Shown in pieces: positions 1 through 8,500 of a stretch of DNA of 9,924 nt. Origin of the DNA: an uncultured Ruminiclostridium sp. (GTDB lineage: Bacteria; Bacillota; Clostridia; Oscillospirales; Ruminococcaceae). The position numbers were made by a program, and so were the translations under genes. Position 1 is the stretch's first letter; every line of letters starts with the position of its first letter. The stretch covers positions 1 to 9,924 of the forward strand of contig CAKSIR010000090.1 of the NCBI GenBank assembly GCA_934462775.1. Direction: 5' to 3'. The notes under the pieces were generated by a model. That model was not told the origin of the DNA. It worked only from the letters and a program-made list of their open reading frames with translations, and did not search any database.

Positions 1-8
1 CACTGACC

Positions 9-34
9 AACCCCTCGTAAATCTGCGAGGGGTT
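9..34. terminator. 9-bp stem-loop beyond the hydrolase gene, possible terminator
   Basis: The arms AACCCCTCG (9-17) and CGAGGGGTT (26-34) are perfect reverse complements around an 8-base loop. It lies 20 bases past the stop of the SGNH hydrolase gene, where the end of the lysR-hydrolase transcript would be expected. On the minus strand the stem is followed by GGTCAGTG, which is not a U-tract, so it is not a textbook intrinsic terminator for that transcript. On the plus strand it is followed by CGGTTTGTAT, so it could instead terminate a rightward gene lying left of the window. The direction is unresolved because the window ends 8 bases away. Confidence 0.5.
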
Positions 35-53
35 CGGTTTGTATAACTCAGCT

Positions 54-1106
54 TCAGCAATATCCCGCTGCTATCAGCAGCAGATTTTTATGTTCGTCGC
101 CTTTCTGCGGTCTGATATTTATCAGCCGCTCTTTTCTTTCGCCCTCGAATATCAGCTCCGCAAAGGGATTTCCCCAACCGAAAAGGCTGTATCCCGAAAA
201 CGCTCCCGACCTTGCTCCGTCGCAGAAAAGCTCGCCGCCGCCATAGCTGCGGCTGCTGCTCTTTATGTACAGTACCGCAATCCTTGAGCATACCGCCTTA
301 ACCGACCTGTCAGCCGCTGCCGCGCAGTACGCGCTGTCAAAAACATCTCCGCCGAAAGGCGTCCTCTCCCAGCCCATTTCCGACAGCTCAAGCAGCTTAA
401 AGTCCTCAAAGCCCGCCTTTGTCACAGGCGGCGAAGGCTCTGCGCAGTCAGCTCCTGCCGCAATGCTTTCGTCAATGGCGCGGACAATGCACCTTGCAAT
501 AAACTCGTGTATGTCGGCTTTCGGATGTCCCTCGTCCGCAGTGTAAATATCCATAGGCAGCGTTCCCGACTGAATAAGAGGATAAAGCGCCGCCTTTATG
601 CCAACGGAGGGCAGCCCGTACAGCCTTGAAAAATGGGTCATGTATTCCTCGCAGGAGTAGCCCGCGCGGTTGAAAACCGTTACGGGAATAACCACATAGC
701 CCCTTGATACAAGCCGCCTTATAAGGCTTTCGTACTTCTCCATGCCAAGCGGAGAAAGCTCCTCGTTTATGGAATACTCCACAAACACAATCTGGGGCGC
801 ATAGTCCTTCATAAGCAGCTCGTCCACGAACAGCCCCATATAGCAGTCCGTGCCCGAAACGGCGTAGTTCCGCGCTTCAACCTCCGTCCGCTCGCTCAGA
901 TACTCCGCCAGAAAGTCCGCATAGCTTTTACGCTCCTCTGCGGAGGAATTGTAGCCGTAAGTTACCGAGCCGCCCAGAAAGGCAAGCTTTGCCGACCTGC
1001 CGTCAAATATTTCTTTCAGCCGCTTTCCGCAGCCCACGCTTACCACCGCCGACTGAACCGCGCCGCCGTAAAGCTCCTCCCCTAAGCAGTCAAGCAAATC
1101 TCCCAT
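54..1106 (-). CDS. SGNH/GDSL-family hydrolase (probable esterase), 350 aa
   Basis: The N-terminal two thirds has the SGNH blocks: FLGGSVTYG with the nucleophile Ser47 (GGS in place of GDS), a block II Gly at G85 (YAVSGTD), Asn114 in VEYSINE as block III, and the catalytic pair D191 and H194 in TADEGHP. Known members deacylate sugars, lipids or small esters; the substrate here cannot be read from sequence. There is no signal peptide or membrane segment, so a cytoplasmic enzyme is expected. Residues from about 215 to 350 form an additional domain, rich in Gly, Ser and aromatics (for example FGWGNPFAELIF), which I do not recognise. The start ATG at 1106 is supported by an AAGGAG ribosome binding site that overlaps the TAA of the upstream LysR gene, implying one transcript and coupled translation. 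The frame is intact to the TGA at 54-56. Confidence 0.85.
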   Translation of the reverse strand: MGDLLDCLGEELYGGAVQSAVVSVGCGKRLKEIFDGRSAKLAFLGGSVTYGYNSSAEERKSYADFLAEYLSERTEVEARNYAVSGTDCYMGLFVDELLMKDYAPQIVFVEYSINEELSPLGMEKYESLIRRLVSRGYVVIPVTVFNRAGYSCEEYMTHFSRLYGLPSVGIKAALYPLIQSGTLPMDIYTADEGHPKADIHEFIARCIVRAIDESIAAGADCAEPSPPVTKAGFEDFKLLELSEMGWERTPFGGDVFDSAYCAAAADRSVKAVCSRIAVLYIKSSSRSYGGGELFCDGARSGAFSGYSLFGWGNPFAELIFEGERKERLINIRPQKGDEHKNLLLIAAGYC

Positions 1107-1115
1107 AGCCGCTCC

Positions 1116-2081
1116 TTACGACAGCCGCCATGTGCCTATGCTTACAAGCTGCTTTAACAGCAGTCCGTATTCGCGGGCAGCCTTTGAAAGGTAGCCGTTT
1201 TTGCGGTACACAAGGCATATACCGGTCTTTGCGGCAAGGTCGGGCAGCAGGCAGTAGTCGGGGTGTTCTGCAAAATCCCCGAAGCGTATCAGCGAATCCG
1301 GAACAAAGGACGCGCCGAAGCCCGCCTTTACAAAAGCAAAAGCGGTTTCAATAGAGCGCACCCGCAGTATCTTCCCTGCGTCAACGGAATGCTGCGCCAA
1401 TATGCCGTCAATGCGGTCGGCGGAAAATTCCCCGTCGTCGCATATAATCAGCCGTTCTCCCGAAATTTTCCTGAGGTCAATGGGCTCGGCAGTAAGGTAT
1501 TTCATGGAGCTTGAGCGAATGTCCTCGGCGGTAAGGCGGCATTTTACAGGTATTTCGCCGTGGGAACCGCGCGGCAGCGCCAGTATCATTCTCTCGTCGG
1601 CAAGATGCTCAGCCTCAAACAGCTTTGAGTCGTACTTTCCGGTGCCGATAAACAAGTCTATCTCGCCGCTGAGCACCTGCTCAAGAAGCTGAACGGAGCT
1701 GCCCTCGGTTACGGAAACGCTGATTCCGTCAAAGCGCCTGCAAAACTCGGTAATGCTTTTCGGCAGCATACACGAGGCGCGGAACATGGTTGCTCCTATG
1801 CGGAGCGTTCCGCTTTTCAGACTGCCCATGTCGGCGATTTCGTTGCGGAGATTTTCCTCCAGAGCCTTTATCTGAACAGCGGCCTTGATGTAGGCTTCGC
1901 CTGCGGCGGTAAGCCGCACAGGACTTGTGGAACGGTCGAAAAGCTGCGCTCCGAGCTGATTTTCCAGGTTGATGATAAACTGGCTCAGGGACGGCTGAGA
2001 AACGCAGAGCTTCCGCGCCGCCTTTGAAAAGCTGCCTGTTTTTGAAAGAGTGAGTACATATTCTATCTGCTGCTGAGTCAT
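1116..2081 (-). CDS. LysR-family transcriptional regulator, 321 aa
   Basis: This has the standard LTTR layout. Residues 1-60 form a winged helix-turn-helix, with the hallmark GSFSKAARKLCVSQPSLSQ (16-34) and LENQLGAQLFDR (39-50). A linker helix follows, and an effector-binding periplasmic-binding-protein-like domain runs from about residue 90 (LKSGTLRIGA) to 300. Length is normal for the family. LTTRs bind DNA as tetramers and usually sense a small metabolite; the ligand is not predictable here. The start ATG at 2081 has GGAGGA three bases upstream (2085-2090) and is preceded by its own promoter. Only 9 bases separate it from the SGNH hydrolase, which is thus its most likely co-transcribed partner and possible target. 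Most LTTRs are divergent from their target, so the co-directional layout makes the regulatory link an inference. Confidence 0.93.
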   Translation of the reverse strand: MTQQQIEYVLTLSKTGSFSKAARKLCVSQPSLSQFIINLENQLGAQLFDRSTSPVRLTAAGEAYIKAAVQIKALEENLRNEIADMGSLKSGTLRIGATMFRASCMLPKSITEFCRRFDGISVSVTEGSSVQLLEQVLSGEIDLFIGTGKYDSKLFEAEHLADERMILALPRGSHGEIPVKCRLTAEDIRSSSMKYLTAEPIDLRKISGERLIICDDGEFSADRIDGILAQHSVDAGKILRVRSIETAFAFVKAGFGASFVPDSLIRFGDFAEHPDYCLLPDLAAKTGICLVYRKNGYLSKAAREYGLLLKQLVSIGTWRLS

Positions 2082-2114
2082 AATTCCTCCATATAAACGT
2101 CAGGTTTACAATGA

Positions 2115-2144
2115 TATAATACCACACTTATAGCGCTGTTTCAA
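2115..2144 (-). promoter_or_regulatory. sigma-A-type promoter for lysR-hydrolase, with overlapping inverted repeat
   Basis: Reading the minus strand, TTGAAA (2144-2139) is followed after exactly 17 bases by TATTAT (2121-2116), close to the TTGACA/TATAAT consensus, about 35 bases before the lysR start codon. The -35 begins only 6 bases past the addA stop. An inverted repeat TATAA-N8-TTATA (2132-2128 and 2119-2115) covers the -10 and the adjacent spacer. LTTRs commonly repress their own promoter, so this dyad is a candidate operator. No terminator hairpin separates addA from this promoter, so read-through from addBA is also possible. Confidence 0.7.
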
Positions 2145-2150
2145 GTTTTT

Positions 2151-5100
2151 TTAGAACCGCCGTTCTCTCATGTCCACCGCTTTTCCAAGATAAACCGACC
2201 AGATAAACCGCTCCTTGACAGGCAGACCGGTTATTTCAGAGATTGCCTTTGCGTAAATGTCAAGCTGCCCGAAATATTCGCGGTACAAGTCCTCCTCGGT
2301 AACGCGGACGTTAGTTTTGTAGTCAACCAGCACCGCGCCGTCCTCCTCGATAAAGAACATATCCGCAATACCCTGCACGAAAGGCCGGTCGCCCTCCTCC
2401 GCCTCGAAGCCCATAAGCTTCGGGTCAACCTCGGTAAACAGCGGCTGTTCGCGGCGCAGCAGCCTGCAATTCCGTATGCGCTGCCCCAGAGCGGAATCCA
2501 TAAACAGCTGAACGTCCTCTGCCTTTACGCAGTCGTATTCGCGCTGATTTATTCTGCCCGCTTCAAGCAGCCGTTTCAGCTGCCTCTCCGCGCTTTCCTC
2601 CTGCCACGAAATCAGCTCGAACACCTTGTGATAAGCGTCGCCCCGCTCCTTTCCCGTCATTTTATCGCTTTTCAGCGCAAAGGCAGGCTTTACAAGGAAC
2701 AGTCTGCTTTCTTCTTCATTGCCGCTTTCGGACAGAAAATCGCCCCTCTCGGAAATGTTCTCGACTCCCACCTCGGTAACAGTCACCTTTGCGGGAATTG
2801 AGGCAAACCGCTCATAGCCGTACTTTCTGCTCAGATTTTCGGCAATAATCCCGCTAAGGTCGGGGCTTTCCCCAAAGCTGCCGCAAGGCTCCTCCTCTGC
2901 CGTTTCCTCCGCAGCTTCATCGCTTTTATACAGACTGCTCAGCTCAAAAAAGGCAGGTCTGCGGCTAACTCCGCAGTTAATCCAGTTTATCCAGGTGTCG
3001 TCGCTTGTTTCAAAGGTATTCTCGCCGCCGTCCTTTTTAGGCTTCAGCGCGGCGGTAACGATCAGCTTTTCTCTTGCTCTTGTCAGAGCCACATAAAGCA
3101 GCCTTACCGCCTGACTGCGCTCGTCGTTCTTGATTGCCTCGGCTGCATAGTCATGGAAAGCGGTATCAAGCTTTATCATGCGCTCCCTGTCGATTATCTG
3201 CATTCCGACAACCGTGCTGTTGTCGGCAATTACGGCGGCGTAGCTGTCTGAGAAGTTGAACTTCTTATGGGTGTTTACCACAAAAACAACGGGGAACTCC
3301 AATCCCTTTGAGCCGTGAACGGTCATTATTGAAACCGCGTCCGCGCCGCCCTCGGCAGAGTCCGCCTCCTCAAGCTGAACCTCGTTTTTCTTCATGCGCT
3401 CAACATAGGCGATGAAGTCGGAAAGACAGCTGTCAGCCCCCGAAAACAGCTTTACATACCTGAGCAGCTTTCTGAGGTTGGCGGCCTTCACGTCCCCCTT
3501 TTCCGTTGAACGCATAATGCGGAGAATATCGGTTGCGTCAAAAATGTGCCTTACCAGATTTTCAACAGAGTTGTTCGCCATATAAACGCGCAGTCGGCTT
3601 AAATCGTCATAAACCCTTTTGCAGCGCGGGTCGGCGTCCTTCATTGCGGAAAGAGCGCTGTAAATCGAGATGTACCTGCCTGCGTTGTCGTTTCCGTCGC
3701 TGTCGGTGTAGATAAAGGTCTTGTTCTTCATCATGGCGAGAGTACCCTCGTCAAAGCCGTAAAGGGGCGACAGCAGCACGTCCGCCATCGCCGTATCGTT
3801 ATAGGGATTATCAATAACCGTCAGCAAATCCATCATCAGCATAATTTCGGTGCGGTCGGTGAAATCCGTGCCGTTTTTCACTGCCGAGGGAATGTTCAGA
3901 GCCTTAAGGCTTTCCGCAAACGCCTTTCCCTCCCGAGCAATGCCCGACCTTATAAGTATCGCGAAATCCCCATAGCTGCACGGACGCTGTGAGCCGTCCT
4001 TTTCCGTTACCTTAAAGCCGGAATCAACGTACTCCCTGATACGGCGGGCGACATAGCTGCACTCGGTAACGGTTTCGCTTTCCTTATCAAGGAGCACCAC
4101 CTCCGTCATGTTTTCATCGGACTGTGTATTATCGTTGTAAACGGCGGTGTTGCCCATTATCAGACGGGTCTTATCGTTATATTCCGCGTTGCCGAGCTTA
4201 TCGCACATCAGCCCCTCAAAAACGGCGTTTACCGAATCGACAACGCAGCCGTTGGAACGGAAGTTTCTGTTAAGCAGCAGCGGCTCAAAGCTTCTGTCTT
4301 TCAGCAGCTCCGCAAAAACGGTAGGGTCGGCGCCTCTGAACTTGTAAATAGACTGCTTGATGTCGCCTACGAAGTACAGATTATCGCCCCTTGAAATAAG
4401 CTTGAAAATGGCGTACTGCAGCTTGTTGCTGTCCTGAAATTCGTCTACGATAATGTTGCTCAGCCGCTGCGAAAGCTCCTCCGCAGCCGTTGATTTGCCG
4501 CCCTTTCCGTCCGACAGCAGGCGGTAGGTCATAAGCTCAATATCGCTGAAATCCACTGCGTTTTTCTCACGCTTAAGGCGGGCGTACTGCCGCTCAAATT
4601 CCTTTTCCGCGCCGATAAGCGCCTCAAGGACAGGATAGCACTGCGCCCCGTCGTCAAAGCCCGAAATCAGCTTATGCACAATTTCAAAAGCCCTGTTCAT
4701 CTGCTCGTATGCGTAATCCCTGATTCCCTTGACTTCAAAATCCTTAATGGGATTTTTCGGCGGCAGCTTTTCAAACAGCAGCGCCAGCATCAAGGGTCTG
4801 TTTTGCGCCAAGGTAAAGTCCTTGATTTCCTCCCACCTGCCGATGTAATCCTGCGCGGCGGCAATTGAAGCCTGCGCCTTTTCGGTCATTCCCTCCGTCA
4901 TGAAGTCGTCAATTCCGATGATTTCTTTATATGCGGCGCGTATGCAGCTTACCGCGTTCGCATTCATCTCGGACAGCAGTCTTTCCATTCCGCCGTTTTT
5001 TCCGCCGTAAAAATCAGCCTGTTCTTTCAGCCAATCCTCCCCGTCGGGGATATTCCTTGTCGCTTCGTAAAGGCTGAGGATATAGTCGGAAAGGCGGCTG

Positions 5101-5597
5101 TCGTCCGTTCCGCAGTACCATGAAATAAGCAGCCTGTTTTCGGGCTTTTCACGCTGATTGTATATCTCCTCAAGAGTCTGCTTCATTGCTTCACCGCAGA
5201 GCAGCTGCTCCTCAGACTGGTCAAGCACGGCAAAGCCCGGCGATACCTCCAGCAGTCCCGCGTTTTCCCGCAGAATGTCAAGGCAAAAGGAGCTTATGGT
5301 GGATATGCTCGCGTCCTCAAGGGCGATTAGCTGTTCCTTGAGGTAGTCGTTTTTCGGCTGTTCCGAAAGGCTTTTTTCAAGAGCCTTCTGAAGCCTGACG
5401 CGCAGCTCCTCCGCCGCCTTTTTGGTAAAGGTCATTACCGCAAGGCTGTCCGCAGGGGTTTTGTTTTCTTCGTCGGATATTATGCGCATTATGCGTTCAA
5501 CGAGAACGGCGGTTTTTCCGCTGCCTGCCGCCGCTGAAACGATTGCGTTCTTTCCGCGGAAAGAAATGGCGTTTTCCTGCTCTTTGGTCCACTTCAT
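2151..5597 (-). CDS. addA: AddAB helicase-nuclease, subunit AddA, 1148 aa
   Basis: AddA is the UvrD-like (SF1A) helicase and one of the two nucleases of AddAB, which unwinds and trims double-strand ends and, after meeting Chi, leaves 3' single strands for RecA. Motifs in order: Gln7 of the Q motif, Walker A AAAGSGKT (22-29, Lys28), TFTKKAAEELR as motif Ia, VDEFQD (D385-E386, Walker B), GDIKQSIYKFRGA as motif III, LNRNFRS as motif IV, TVHGSKGLEFP (His761) as motif V and YVALTRAREKL (839-842 TRAR) as motif VI. The C-terminal PD-(D/E)XK nuclease has His990 (DAYHK), Asp1079 (GIADMFF) and D1092-Y-K1094. All key residues are present. I chose ATG 5597: it has an AAAGGAG site 10 bases upstream and lies one base after the addB stop, so translation is probably coupled. 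Length is slightly below the B. subtilis protein. Confidence 0.96.
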   Translation of the reverse strand: MKWTKEQENAISFRGKNAIVSAAAGSGKTAVLVERIMRIISDEENKTPADSLAVMTFTKKAAEELRVRLQKALEKSLSEQPKNDYLKEQLIALEDASISTISSFCLDILRENAGLLEVSPGFAVLDQSEEQLLCGEAMKQTLEEIYNQREKPENRLLISWYCGTDDSRLSDYILSLYEATRNIPDGEDWLKEQADFYGGKNGGMERLLSEMNANAVSCIRAAYKEIIGIDDFMTEGMTEKAQASIAAAQDYIGRWEEIKDFTLAQNRPLMLALLFEKLPPKNPIKDFEVKGIRDYAYEQMNRAFEIVHKLISGFDDGAQCYPVLEALIGAEKEFERQYARLKREKNAVDFSDIELMTYRLLSDGKGGKSTAAEELSQRLSNIIVDEFQDSNKLQYAIFKLISRGDNLYFVGDIKQSIYKFRGADPTVFAELLKDRSFEPLLLNRNFRSNGCVVDSVNAVFEGLMCDKLGNAEYNDKTRLIMGNTAVYNDNTQSDENMTEVVLLDKESETVTECSYVARRIREYVDSGFKVTEKDGSQRPCSYGDFAILIRSGIAREGKAFAESLKALNIPSAVKNGTDFTDRTEIMLMMDLLTVIDNPYNDTAMADVLLSPLYGFDEGTLAMMKNKTFIYTDSDGNDNAGRYISIYSALSAMKDADPRCKRVYDDLSRLRVYMANNSVENLVRHIFDATDILRIMRSTEKGDVKAANLRKLLRYVKLFSGADSCLSDFIAYVERMKKNEVQLEEADSAEGGADAVSIMTVHGSKGLEFPVVFVVNTHKKFNFSDSYAAVIADNSTVVGMQIIDRERMIKLDTAFHDYAAEAIKNDERSQAVRLLYVALTRAREKLIVTAALKPKKDGGENTFETSDDTWINWINCGVSRRPAFFELSSLYKSDEAAEETAEEEPCGSFGESPDLSGIIAENLSRKYGYERFASIPAKVTVTEVGVENISERGDFLSESGNEEESRLFLVKPAFALKSDKMTGKERGDAYHKVFELISWQEESAERQLKRLLEAGRINQREYDCVKAEDVQLFMDSALGQRIRNCRLLRREQPLFTEVDPKLMGFEAEEGDRPFVQGIADMFFIEEDGAVLVDYKTNVRVTEEDLYREYFGQLDIYAKAISEITGLPVKERFIWSVYLGKAVDMRERRF

Positions 5598-5598
5598 T

Positions 5599-8500
5599 TT
5601 ACTTGCTCTCCTTTGCCTTTTTGGCGCGCTTTGCAGGCTTTTCCTCTTCAAGCCGCTTTGCTCTGCCGCTTATCCTGTCGATATAATCCTTATCCTTGTC
5701 CATTGGAATATGTCCGCCGCCGTTTCCGCAGAACGGCTTGAAATTGCAGTATTTGCACACGTCGTCCTTGTTCTTGTCAAAGGTATGGGGCTCGGCGCTG
5801 ATTTTTCCCGAGTTCACCTCGTCAATGCTTCTTCGGATTTCCTTTTCAACATAGTCAAGCACCTTTGTGTATTCCTCGCGGCTGAACTCCTCCGCGTCAA
5901 CGGTGCTGTCAGCCTTTTTCCCCGTTTCTGCGGAATAAAGGGACTTCATCCTTGCAAAATCATCGTAGGCAGGGTCGGCTGCGCCGTCGGCGCTGTTGTT
6001 TATCTCAATGCCCGACATAGTGTGTTCCTCAAGCCAGTTTTTTGCGTCGTCGGTTTTCCTGACGCGGTCAGCCATTCCGCCGTAAACGCTCATCAGCTTT
6101 TCTTCCTCTTCATTGCTGCATTCGATTCCGCCGATGTCGATGGCGCCGCCGTCGAAGGCGCTGTCCTTTGAAACGATTCCGCCCTCTCCCGATGGGCAGT
6201 AGAACAGCGCGGAGGGAATCCGCTCCCCGCCGCACACCGCGTTAAGGTACAGCAGCATCTGCACGTTTCGCCCATAAGCAAGGTTGGAAATATTCATGCG
6301 GGTTTTGCCTGTCTTATAGTCCGCAACGCGGCAGTATTCGCGCTCGCCGTCTTTCAGCACGTCAAGGCGGTCAAGCTTGCCCTTAATCAGAATATCTCCG
6401 TCCTCAGAAACGTTTTTAGGAATGTCGAACTCGACTGTTTTTTCAAACTCGGCAGGCTTGAATCGGCTGTGCCTGAAGTCGCTGACCGTCCGTGCCGCAA
6501 GGCGTTCGGCGGTTTTGACAATGCCGTCAAAAAGCACCTCGTAGCGCTTGTCGAAGCCGAACTGCCCAAGCATATTCTCCTCGCGGTACCTTGCGCCGTA
6601 CTCTGCGCAAAGGGCGCTGATTTTTTCGGGGATTGCCTTTACTGCGGCGCTGTACTCCTCCGTAATCTCATTTTCGGGAACGGCGTCCGGAAATTCATCG
6701 GGATTATCGCGGTAATATTTCAGCACGTTCTCCATAATGAAGTGGATAATGTTGCCCTTTTCGGCGGCGTTTATGTCCTTTTCGGTATCGTCGTTAAGTC
6801 CGAGCACATACTTGCAGAAATAGCTGTAACGGCAGCTTCCCAGCGTTTCCAGCGCCGAGGGGGAATAGGTCCTGCGCGGCAGATATTTCAGCTTGCCGCT
6901 GTCGGTAACGGTATGCTCGTAGCCCTTTGCGCCGTATCTTTGCTCCGCAAGGGCAAGGGTTTTCAGGTACTCGCTGTCGTTTACGGCTTTTACTATTGCC
7001 GCAAGCTCGGCGCCTGCCCCGCCGCCGTAAATTTCGGCAAGACGGTCCTTTGCGCTTTCGGCGGTGCGGCAGTAAAACTCAGCGCCGTAATCGCGGGCAA
7101 AAACGGTTTCCGCCTTTACTCCGTCAAGAATACGGCTTCTTTCCATAGCTTTGCCGTCAGGGTCGCTCAGCGGATAGGTCAGATACAGCCTTTCGGAGGG
7201 CGATTCAAGCGCCTTATAGGCGTAGAGCTGCTGCTCTGAAAAGCGGTCTGTTCTGTCCTTCCCCACAGGCAGACTTTTTGAAATAAGGTACTCCGTTTCG
7301 TGAACGGAAAAAGCGCCTTTCGGCTTTGCGGCGGCAGGAATGTTGCCCTCGTTGGCGCCGCAGATAAACACGACCTTAGGCGCGGCGGTGCGGGTTCTTT
7401 CCAAATCGCCCACCGTTACCGTATCGATGAACTGAGGCGGCTTTGCAACGGTTGTTTCCGCGAAAATTTCCCCCAGAAGCTTACGGTAATCGTCAAGGCT
7501 GACACGGTACCCCTCAAGTCCGACGTAAACCGACTGAAGCACCGACACAATGGCTTCCCACAGCTGACGGTATTCGTCCACCTTTTCCTTGTCGAAAATC
7601 AGCTTATCCGTTGATTCCTCGCGGTTGGACTTGCAAAGACCGTAAATGGAGCTTGTGATATTCATTTTGTCCTCGTCCATAAGGAATGAGCAAAGCTCCC
7701 TTGTTATCACATCACCCGTTTGACCGTCAATGCGCTCTTTAAGCTCCGCAAGAGGCGTTACAATGCCCTTTCGCAGCTCCTCGACAAAGCGGGTTTCGTT
7801 CCTTTTCGGAAACGGCTTTGTCCATTCGCGGGGGGAAATGTTCCACTTCCGCGCAAAGCGCTCAATGTCGTTTATTTTACGTCTTGACAGTCTGACGCGC
7901 TTTGGATTTCCGTCCTTGTCAGCGCCGTCTATGTACACTAAATTTGTTTTGATATAGCGCAGTATCGACTCCGTTTCAAAGGAAAGCGCGTCAAGTATAA
8001 ACAGCACAAACCTTGCGATAGGCTTTTCCGCAATGCTCTGAGGAATGTCGATGAACGCGGGAACATTGTACTTGCGGAACATACTTTCAAGCTCCCTCGG
8101 ATACTCCCCGCTGCCGCAAAGCACGGCGATTTCCTTGTACCTGTAACCCTCCTCGGCAGCCAGCCTGTTTATTTCAGCCGCCGTCCACCTGCACTCGGAC
8201 TGAACGTCCGACGCTTCTACAATCAGCCTTGCGGAAGGCTCGGAGCGGGTTTCGGGTACAGACGTGACCTTGCTTTTGCCGCCGCAGCCGGACAGCCTTG
8301 CAATAAGCTTATTTGCTGCGAAAAAGCACTGCTCGCTGCCGTCCTCAAAATCGGTGGTAAGGGTTATCACACATTCTGCAGCGGTTTCCATAACGGTTTT
8401 CACAAAGGCAAGCTGATTTCCCGAAAAGCTCTCAAAGCTGTCAAAATACACGTTTTTGCCTTTGAAAAAATCGTTTTCCTCCGCAAGGACAACCGCCTTC

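Noticed and set aside
1729..2127. Minus-strand frame of 132 codons overlapping the lysR start
   Set aside because: It overlaps the conserved LysR helix-turn-helix in another frame and includes the promoter; the LysR frame is clearly the coding one.
5598..5651. 18-codon N-terminal extension of AddA from a TTG at 5651
   Set aside because: It overlaps the addB tail in another frame, has no good ribosome binding site, and its Lys/Arg-rich content merely mirrors the purine-rich addB codons; ATG 5597 has AAAGGAG and the family-typical start.
5422..6171. Plus-strand open frame of 249 codons across the addB-addA junction
   Set aside because: It is antisense to two well-supported genes, spans their junction, and its hydrophobic translation is typical of the complement of biased codons.
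6469..7239. Plus-strand open frame of 256 codons inside addB
   Set aside because: It is antisense to conserved AddB sequence including the Fe-S cysteine C734 region; there is no ribosome binding site or family resemblance.
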